DNA of 21,063 bases from the NCBI GenBank assembly GCA_007123985.1, contig SLGA01000004.1:1-21063 (forward strand), given 5' to 3'. The position numbers and the translations under genes were made by a program. Every line of letters begins with the position of its first letter. The stretch's first letter is position 1. This DNA comes from Balneolaceae bacterium (GTDB lineage: Bacteria > Bacteroidota > Rhodothermia > Balneolales > Balneolaceae). Below, piece by piece: positions 16,501 through 21,063 of the stretch. Under the pieces are notes generated by a model. The model made no database searches and had not been told where the DNA came from. It saw only the letters and a program-made list of their open reading frames with translations.

Positions 16501-16837
16501 ATTAAAACCTGTGTTAACATCCATAAACCGACAGTTAAACGCATACACACTCGATAAAGTTTTTGGGCATCTCTTTTTTGAAACAGGTAATGGATGGGGT
16601 GGGCCTCTGAATATAGGCAACAATTTAAAAACCGGATTAGGTGCTGAATTAAGGTTTTCCTTTAATAGTTACTATCTTTTTCCAATGAAATTTTTCGTGA
16701 ACTCAACTTATGGCCTTAACCGCTTCGATGTAACGCTGCCATCTGACTTTATCTCCACTTCCGGTGTTGAAAGAATTCAATACGGCAGAGAATTTTTATT
16801 CTATTTTGGATTAACGTTCGATTTTGATGTACTATGA
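13508..16837 (+). CDS. Gluzincin peptidase with beta-propeller repeats and an outer-membrane barrel
   Basis: A 1109-residue protein with a signal peptide (about 1-29, cleavage near LHAQ). An MA-clan peptidase domain spans about 40-300. HEFTH gives His136, Glu137 and His140, and WFAEGTAQF gives Glu196 as probable third zinc ligand, so the zinc site is intact. Residues about 385-600 are WD40/TolB-like (PD40) repeats (FSPDGKQIAYSR, DPDWHPSDNKLV). From about 640 to the end alternating aromatic strands look like an outer-membrane barrel, ending LFYFGLTFDFDVL. A surface-facing protease tethered by its own barrel is the likeliest form; the substrate is unknown. The start is TTG, immediately after the TAA of the preceding gene in the same frame. 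Starting later would lose the signal peptide. The 3' end overlaps the next gene by ATGA. Confidence 0.85.
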   Translation: MKGFCTYRPLFLLLFPYLLCIQFDTLHAQISPSSLDYPYNHLSWYTIETENFMVHYQEGNSRTAQLVAAISDEIYEPITSLYSYLPERKISIILRDREDHSNGAAFFYDNKIEIWIPALDTPLRGTHQWLQNVITHEFTHMVQLGASMHRSQRLPAIYFQWLNYEDVRRPDILYGFPNGIITYPFSGVRIPVWFAEGTAQFMREHIYFDFWDTHRDMILRTRILSDSYLKLDEMATFASKNSLERETIYNQGFKFTTYLSDRFGEQILADLSHTAASTGISNFNRVIEKTTDIPAQQLFDDWINERRAFYLNQIDTLTITETKSVEEDGFFNFYPQIRNGTLAYLTNRKRDFGRTALVLIKNGEEIEVDEPNGSSFLNPVQQYSKLHSVNSNATLDFISNRFSFSPDGKQIAYSRARKNRFGETYQDIYIYSTDTESRSKITHSARIQDPDWHPSDNKLVAVQLSDGTQNLVLVDLNNNSVEKLTNFSSGETIYAPVWSSTADKIYYTKAAGGNRNIHRFDLISNQSTPLLPFSSADNRDIWEDPATQNIYFSSDVTGIFNIYRMSPDYDSIEQITNVIGGAFMPFLHEEHLYFSEYKADGYKISKLQHSMFSDVTNDISQWDTGYTERSHKDLYSLAQNFPSIDFDNQSEDQMFRLTEQHPEWQWRPYTETTTGLSIYPVIRFDNYTKLKGSNSKLLTETRFGNLGQNLWRDMKAGAYFESRDVIESLSIFGGALLGWGSLPSDGLTGFLSPTRLNNMDRDLFLILDYRGLPFLKRSWSPTISVELYNIKRNVRDGISIEEFPCTSCLPVERSIDIRYNMWEANLFLRSKLNSWSLLELGASYSPYSVNIDGFFSQEFNEFIPGSTSEYFRGSTYSVSYIMDATIPTIHYDIAPTGIKGNFTYRYQPGRLLQEFEVNDGVLSPVYSSDYNHSLEFRSRFGFTLSQTINTLLTTRAFTYLNSPDDFFYLDYTGGLSGMMSYPYFALGGQRTFFSRVSLLKPVLTSINRQLNAYTLDKVFGHLFFETGNGWGGPLNIGNNLKTGLGAELRFSFNSYYLFPMKFFVNSTYGLNRFDVTLPSDFISTSGVERIQYGREFLFYFGLTFDFDVL
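13913..14095 (+). other. Zinc-binding motifs HEFTH and WFAEG of the gluzincin domain
   Basis: The two motifs encode His136-Glu137-x-x-His140 and, 56 residues further on, Glu196. The order and spacing fit gluzincin peptidases, in which a downstream glutamate is the third metal ligand. This contrasts with the neighbouring M6-like protein, which has lost its motif. Confidence 0.8.
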
Positions 16838-17808
16838 AAACATCACTCCATCTGTTGATTTTTCTATTCTTTCCTGTACTACTCTACTCACAAGTAGATA
16901 TCTATCACCATGAGCTTCCGGCAGCAAAAGTAAAAGAGAGTGATTCTACCCAACAATTTTATCACATCGTAACTCCTGTGTTATTAAGAGAACCGCTTCT
17001 ATCAGGTGATCTTCCTAACAGATCGTTTACAGAAAGTTCTGCATTTCCCTTTTTTAGTTCTCTGTTTATTCCCGGAACAGGGCAAATGATCAACAGAAAC
17101 TGGTGGCGGTCGGGGGTATACCTTGCCGTTGAAGCTGCAAGTATCTATCTGGCCATTGATTACAGAAACCGGGGAATTTCAGGTGAGCGCAATTACGAAC
17201 GTTGGGCCGACCAAAACTGGAGTGTGGTTCAATATTCGAACTGGTTGGTAGAATATCATGAAGTTCATGGTATTAACAATCCCTATCTCGATGATTTAAT
17301 ACAAATACTTCAAGGAGCTGAGGCCGCTTTCGATACGGGAATTGATTGGAATAAAATCGATTTAACCATTCTTCGAAATGTTGAACGAAACACCCCTTAT
17401 ATTACCACAGATGATCTTGCTGCCAGTAATTTTTCACATGTTTTGCCAGATTATGGCTCCCAACAGTATTATGAACTGATTGCAAAATATTATCAATACC
17501 AAGCCGGCTGGCGCGACTATGACAACTTTCACAACAACCTAGGACATACAGGTACAATGTTCAATGAGCGATATAGAATTGAAAGAAATGGTGCCTATGC
17601 AAGCCCGTTGTTTTATGATGGTGTTAATTTTGCCAGCCAGTTTAACAGTGATTTCAGGCGCAGCGGATATTTTGTGTCACTTTTAATTGCTAATCACGTT
17701 ATTTCCGCTTTTGATGCGTATTTTACAGTACAATTGAAACAAAATCGGGTTCAGGCTACTTCAACCATGCTGCCCGGGCGGCATTTTGTTCTTAATTACA
17801 GATTTTAA
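16834..17808 (+). CDS. DUF5683-like membrane protein
   Basis: A 324-residue protein with an N-terminal signal segment (MKTSLHLLIFLFFPVLLYSQ). The block FIPGTGQMINRNWWRSGVYL (about 78-97) runs into a hydrophobic helix (about 93-109). This PGxGQ-x-N-x-W pattern is typical of DUF5683-type proteins common in Bacteroidota. A second hydrophobic segment lies near the C-terminus (SGYFVSLLIANHVISAF, about 276-293). The middle is aromatic-rich and soluble, probably periplasmic. Its ATG overlaps the stop of the peptidase gene (ATGA), so translation is probably coupled. No catalytic motif is visible and the function is unknown; an envelope role with the upstream proteins is inferred from context only. 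Confidence 0.8.
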   Translation: MKTSLHLLIFLFFPVLLYSQVDIYHHELPAAKVKESDSTQQFYHIVTPVLLREPLLSGDLPNRSFTESSAFPFFSSLFIPGTGQMINRNWWRSGVYLAVEAASIYLAIDYRNRGISGERNYERWADQNWSVVQYSNWLVEYHEVHGINNPYLDDLIQILQGAEAAFDTGIDWNKIDLTILRNVERNTPYITTDDLAASNFSHVLPDYGSQQYYELIAKYYQYQAGWRDYDNFHNNLGHTGTMFNERYRIERNGAYASPLFYDGVNFASQFNSDFRRSGYFVSLLIANHVISAFDAYFTVQLKQNRVQATSTMLPGRHFVLNYRF

Positions 17809-17829
17809 ATCACTCTACTGATCAAAAAG

Positions 17830-18657
17830 ATGAAATCAATCACACAAAAAATTTTCAGCAAGAAAGTATTTTATGCAGCGGGAGCATTTGTCGGTACAGC
17901 GATTGCAATTGCTATTTTATTCGATCTCTTCATTATGCCCCAATACACCAACTATAATAAGGGAATTACTGTACCTGATGTAACAAAATTATCCCTGGAA
18001 GATGCCGAATTTTTACTTGAGCGATATGGGCTTCGGCATGAGGTTCACGAACGAAGAGCAAACTCCGTATATCCGGCAAACTATATAATTGACCAGGCTC
18101 CTGCGCCCAATCAAATCGTAAAACCAAACAGAAAGGTTTATCTCACCGTAAACACGGCTGTAACACCTCAAACTGTAGTTCCTGATGTTGTGAATATGTC
18201 TCTTAGAAATGCGGAGATTCAGCTCGAAAATCACGGATTGGTTGTAGGTACAAGAAGTTATGAATCATCGCGATTTCGAAACACCATTTTGCGGCAGTCT
18301 GTAGCTGCAGGCGACACTGTCTCCCGGGGAACTGTTGTTAATCTGGCTGTTAGTGATGGCTTAGGTTCCCGAATGGTAAACGTACCTGATGTTGAGGGAA
18401 TGCGGTTGTCAGAAGCCCAGCAAACAATTATCAGAGCGGGATTACGTGTGGGTGAAATCAGGTTTCAACCCAGCAGAGATCAGGCCCCAAATACCATAAT
18501 TGATTATTCTCCTCGAGAAGAACAACTTACTGAGGGGCAATCAATTATGCTAATTGTGTCAGAACGGTTTGATGCCCGTGAAGAAGTTGAAGAAGGTGCA
18601 ATAATTGATGATACTACCTCCGTAAATCAACCACCACCTAATGAAGATGAACAATAG
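17830..18657 (+). CDS. PASTA-domain membrane protein (three repeats, no kinase)
   Basis: A 275-residue bitopic protein. A short basic N-terminus and one transmembrane helix (about 13-36) are followed by three PASTA repeats at about 46-109, 115-177 and 183-246. Each begins with a VPDV-type strand (TVPDVTKLSLEDAE, VVPDVVNMSLRNAE, NVPDVEGMRLSEAQ) and ends in a LTVN/LAVS/LIVS strand. An acidic, proline-containing tail closes the protein. PASTA repeats in kinases and penicillin-binding proteins bind peptidoglycan fragments or stabilise dimers. Here neither a kinase nor a transpeptidase domain is attached, so it is probably a periplasmic wall-binding or scaffold protein. It lies 21 bases after the DUF5683-like gene and 11 before rpe. 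Confidence 0.92.
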   Translation: MKSITQKIFSKKVFYAAGAFVGTAIAIAILFDLFIMPQYTNYNKGITVPDVTKLSLEDAEFLLERYGLRHEVHERRANSVYPANYIIDQAPAPNQIVKPNRKVYLTVNTAVTPQTVVPDVVNMSLRNAEIQLENHGLVVGTRSYESSRFRNTILRQSVAAGDTVSRGTVVNLAVSDGLGSRMVNVPDVEGMRLSEAQQTIIRAGLRVGEIRFQPSRDQAPNTIIDYSPREEQLTEGQSIMLIVSERFDAREEVEEGAIIDDTTSVNQPPPNEDEQ

Positions 18658-18668
18658 AAAACTGACAC

Positions 18669-19358
18669 ATGAACTTTGATTTGCCAATTTTAGCACCTTC
18701 CATTCTTGCTGCCGATTTTTCAAAACTTGGCAGCGAAATTCAAACTTGTATCGAATCAGGTATTCAGTGGATTCATTGTGATATTATGGACGGTCATTTT
18801 GTACCTAATATCAGTTATGGCCCTTCCATTGTAAAAAGTGTTCGGGTAACAGCTCCCGATACTTTTCTCGATGTACATTTAATGATTGAAAATCCGGATA
18901 ATTTTATTGAAGATTTTGTGGATTCCGGTGCCGATCTCATTTCAGTACACTATGAAGCCTGCCCCCATCTGCACAGAACAATTCAGAATATTAAATTGAA
19001 TGGATGTATGGCGGGTGTTGTTGTAAATCCCGCAACAAGCATCGAACTGTTAAAACCCATACTTTCTGATGTAGATCTTGTTTTAATTATGAGCGTAAAT
19101 CCAGGGTTTGGTGGTCAGGCATTTATCGAATCAAGTTTTCAAAAAGTAAAAGATTTAGCCCGTGTACGAAATGAAATGAATCTCGGTTTTTTAATTGAAA
19201 TTGATGGTGGTGTTGGTAAACATAATATTTCTGAGCTCTCACAAGCAGGTACGGATGTACTTGTAGCCGGTAGCAGTGTTTTTAAAACTGATGATATTCC
19301 GAAAAGAATTTCAGAACTGATGCATTTAGCAGGTATCGGGGCAGGAAAAATAGCCTGA
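18669..19358 (+). CDS. rpe: Ribulose-phosphate 3-epimerase
   Basis: A 229-residue TIM-barrel enzyme that interconverts ribulose 5-phosphate and xylulose 5-phosphate in the pentose phosphate pathway. Its opening LAPSILAADFSKL is the family signature. The metal and catalytic residues are in place: His36, Asp38 and Asp41 in HCDIMDGHFVPN, His70 in DVHLM and Asp179 in EIDGGV. SVNPGFGGQ forms the flexible active-site loop and the GGVG and VAGSSVF segments bind phosphate. It is cytoplasmic and complete. It follows the PASTA gene by 11 bases and precedes phoH, suggesting a shared transcript without an obvious functional link. Confidence 0.97.
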   Translation: MNFDLPILAPSILAADFSKLGSEIQTCIESGIQWIHCDIMDGHFVPNISYGPSIVKSVRVTAPDTFLDVHLMIENPDNFIEDFVDSGADLISVHYEACPHLHRTIQNIKLNGCMAGVVVNPATSIELLKPILSDVDLVLIMSVNPGFGGQAFIESSFQKVKDLARVRNEMNLGFLIEIDGGVGKHNISELSQAGTDVLVAGSSVFKTDDIPKRISELMHLAGIGAGKIA

Positions 19359-19391
19359 TTCCTAAACATTATAAATCTTATATAAAGCTTA

Positions 19392-20393
19392 ATACTTATC
19401 GAAACAGAACAACAATTTTCTGAAGAAATCATCTTCATTGAAAAGATAGATCCGCTGGTTTTACTCGGCCTGAATGATGAACATTTACGTCAGCTCGATA
19501 AAGTTTTTCCTTCCTCAAAACTTACCGCCCGTGGTAACAGGGTTAAGATATTGGGACCCGAATCAGAAGTTGAACTCATCAAAGAGATTATAAAAGAAAT
19601 TATTAAAGTTTCTGCCAAAAAAGGAGAACTTCACTCATCTGATGTTACCACTATTCTCGCACTCGCAAATAGAATTGAAGGAAAATCCTCGCTGAGAAAT
19701 GAGCCGGTATTTAATCAGAATACAGGCGACATTATTTTACATACCCACACCGGTGAGGCAGTTGCTGCAAAAACACCAGGCCAGCGGGCAATTGTAAAAG
19801 CCTCAGAAAACAATGACATTTTGTTCGCTATTGGTCCCGCTGGCACAGGAAAAACCTACACATCAGTTGCACTTGCAGTAAAGGCTTTAAAAGAACGTAA
19901 AGTAAAAAAGATCATTCTTGCACGCCCGGCAGTTGAGGCCGGCGAAAATCTTGGTTTTTTACCGGGAGACCTGAAAGAAAAAATTGATCCTTACTTACGA
20001 CCGCTTTATGATGCTTTGGAAGAGATGATCGAATTTGATAAACTGGAGTTTCAGCTTGCAAAGAATGTAATTGAAATTGCGCCTCTTGCATACATGCGTG
20101 GAAGAACATTGAACAATGCATTTGTAATCCTTGATGAAGCTCAAAATGCCACAAATACGCAGATGAAGATGTTTCTCACTCGGATTGGTTTTAACAGTCG
20201 TGCCATCATCACAGGAGATGTTACACAGACTGATCTTCCCCAAAAACAGCAATCGGGACTTATATCCATTCAAAACATTTTAAAAAATATTGAAGGAATC
20301 TCTTTTGTTTACCTGGATCAGAAAGATGTGGTTCGCCATAAACTGGTTCGGGATATTATCGATGCTTACGAAAAATTTGAGAATAAGAAGTAA
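19392..20393 (+). CDS. phoH: PhoH family ATPase, apparent non-AUG start
   Basis: A PhoH-type P-loop ATPase of about 333 residues when read from the ATA codon at 19392. Walker A is GPAGTGKT (148-155) and Walker B is VILDEAQNA with Asp248 and Glu249. RPAVEAGENLGFLPGDLKEK and the TGDVTQTDLP segment are further family landmarks. The conserved PhoH N-terminal domain (EKIDPLVLLGLND, then KLTARGNRVKILG) lies upstream of the first usable start, a TTG at 19551. A start there would yield 280 residues and cut this domain. Between the in-frame TAA at 19383 and 19551 there is no ATG, GTG or TTG in this frame; ATA at 19392 sits where the family N-terminus would begin, although CTG at 19455 and 19470 and ATT at 19437 also exist. 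The cellular role of PhoH is only partly known, with links to RNA metabolism. Confidence 0.88.
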   Translation: MLIETEQQFSEEIIFIEKIDPLVLLGLNDEHLRQLDKVFPSSKLTARGNRVKILGPESEVELIKEIIKEIIKVSAKKGELHSSDVTTILALANRIEGKSSLRNEPVFNQNTGDIILHTHTGEAVAAKTPGQRAIVKASENNDILFAIGPAGTGKTYTSVALAVKALKERKVKKIILARPAVEAGENLGFLPGDLKEKIDPYLRPLYDALEEMIEFDKLEFQLAKNVIEIAPLAYMRGRTLNNAFVILDEAQNATNTQMKMFLTRIGFNSRAIITGDVTQTDLPQKQQSGLISIQNILKNIEGISFVYLDQKDVVRHKLVRDIIDAYEKFENKK

Positions 20394-20411
20394 ATTGCCT
20401 GTCCACTCATT

Positions 20412-21063
20412 ATGATCAATTCAAAAGTAGTGCCGCTCTATGAAGGCACTTTTTCAGTGGCAATCGATAAGAAATTTAATCGAATCGAAAAAGGAGAACC
20501 TCCCGCAAAAGGAGCTTTAAAACTATCTATTAATCCATTCTTAATTACTTCAGGCGAGCAAAACATACTATTTGACACAGGAATTGGAGACCTTCTTGGA
20601 GAAAACACATCCATAGAAACTTTACTCGATAATCTTTCTGATCATGGTTTATCCGATTATGAAATCACTGATATATTTATAAGCCATCTGCATTTCGATC
20701 ACATGGGCGGACTTGCAAACCGTGCTAATGGCTACTGGGAGCTTACATTTCCATATGCAAATATCTGGGTATCAGAGAATGGATGGAAAAAATTGCACAC
20801 CGTAATCAATGAAACAGAGAGTGAAAATAATCAGGATTTCTTCCATTTTATTGACTCTATGGCAAACATCCATTTTCTTTCTGATGATGATTCACCGGTA
20901 AATAATGTATCAACAAAAACTATTGGAGGACATACTGAATTTCACCAGGCACTTTTCTTTGATGATGGTAACATTCGCTGCCTGATGGCCGGCGATGTGA
21001 TTGGACGAAGGATATCCATCAACCGAAATTTTGCAGCTAAATATGATTTTTTACCTAAACAGA
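20412..21063 (+). CDS. MBL-fold metallohydrolase, N-terminal part (cut by window end)
   Basis: The frame opens at an ATG 18 bases after phoH and stays open for 217 codons to the window edge. The metallo-beta-lactamase fold is clear: ILFDTGIGD (about 52-60), SHLHFDHMGG with His92, His94, Asp96 and His97, then IGGHTEFH with His174, and CLMAGDVIG with Asp195. These are the metal ligands of a two-zinc hydrolase. The early DTGIGD and HLHFDHMGG pattern resembles the lactonase/quinol-hydrolase-like branch, but the substrate cannot be assigned. No signal peptide is visible, so it is probably cytoplasmic. The close spacing suggests co-transcription with phoH. The last part, likely some tens of residues, is outside the window. 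Confidence 0.92.
   Translation, partial: MINSKVVPLYEGTFSVAIDKKFNRIEKGEPPAKGALKLSINPFLITSGEQNILFDTGIGDLLGENTSIETLLDNLSDHGLSDYEITDIFISHLHFDHMGGLANRANGYWELTFPYANIWVSENGWKKLHTVINETESENNQDFFHFIDSMANIHFLSDDDSPVNNVSTKTIGGHTEFHQALFFDDGNIRCLMAGDVIGRRISINRNFAAKYDFLPKQ

Noticed and set aside
19139..19438. 99-codon minus-strand open frame across the end of rpe and the phoH start
   Set aside because: It covers conserved rpe sequence and the phoH N-terminal coding region; nothing supports it.

Overview
The window looks like a chromosomal segment from the Bacteroidota/Balneolota/Rhodothermota side of the tree. My best guess is a Balneolaceae-type organism (the group of Balneola, Gracilimonas and Rhodohalobacter). 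The reasons are: AT-rich DNA; mostly no Shine-Dalgarno sequence before starts; -7 elements of the TANNTTTG type; a PorV protein with a client that carries a type IX secretion (T9SS) C-terminal sorting domain; a DUF5683-like protein; and several signal-peptide or lipoprotein TPR proteins. The genus is inference. I see no IS element, prophage, CRISPR array, tRNA or rRNA.

Region 1 (1-911): the 5' end of an unidentified minus-strand gene faces rplU-rpmA (ribosomal proteins L21 and L27). The pair has a TANNTTTG promoter and a strong intrinsic terminator. Region 2 (923-3821): an FAHD1-like acylpyruvase/oxaloacetate-type hydrolase overlaps a secreted M23 endopeptidase gene, which converges on a RidA gene. 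Region 3 (3822-8910): a hairpin-bearing divergent promoter region is followed by two tandem TPR lipoproteins, a cystathionine gamma-synthase/lyase-type PLP enzyme and an acetyl-CoA acetyltransferase, all on the plus strand with short gaps, then a weak terminator-like hairpin. Region 4 (8882-9179): 298 bases without a gene, holding a CRP/FNR-like palindrome and a possible -7 element.

Region 5 (9180-21063) is a tightly packed run of eight plus-strand genes: porV; a very large M6-like protein with FG-GAP repeats and a T9SS sorting domain; a large gluzincin peptidase/beta-propeller/beta-barrel protein; a DUF5683-like membrane protein; a three-PASTA membrane protein without a kinase; rpe; phoH; and a metallo-beta-lactamase-fold hydrolase cut by the window end. 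The first four form a plausible envelope module: PorV is the T9SS shuttle, the M6-like protein is its likely client, and the gluzincin/barrel protein is a candidate surface protease.

The observations most worth a second look are these. The M6-like protein has lost its whole HExxH catalytic motif although the rest of the M6 scaffold is recognisable, so it is probably a secreted pseudopeptidase. The phoH gene encodes the full conserved N-terminus but has no ATG/GTG/TTG for it, and an ATA codon stands where the start should be. The M6-like gene and the gluzincin gene share a frame and are separated by one TAA followed at once by a TTG start.
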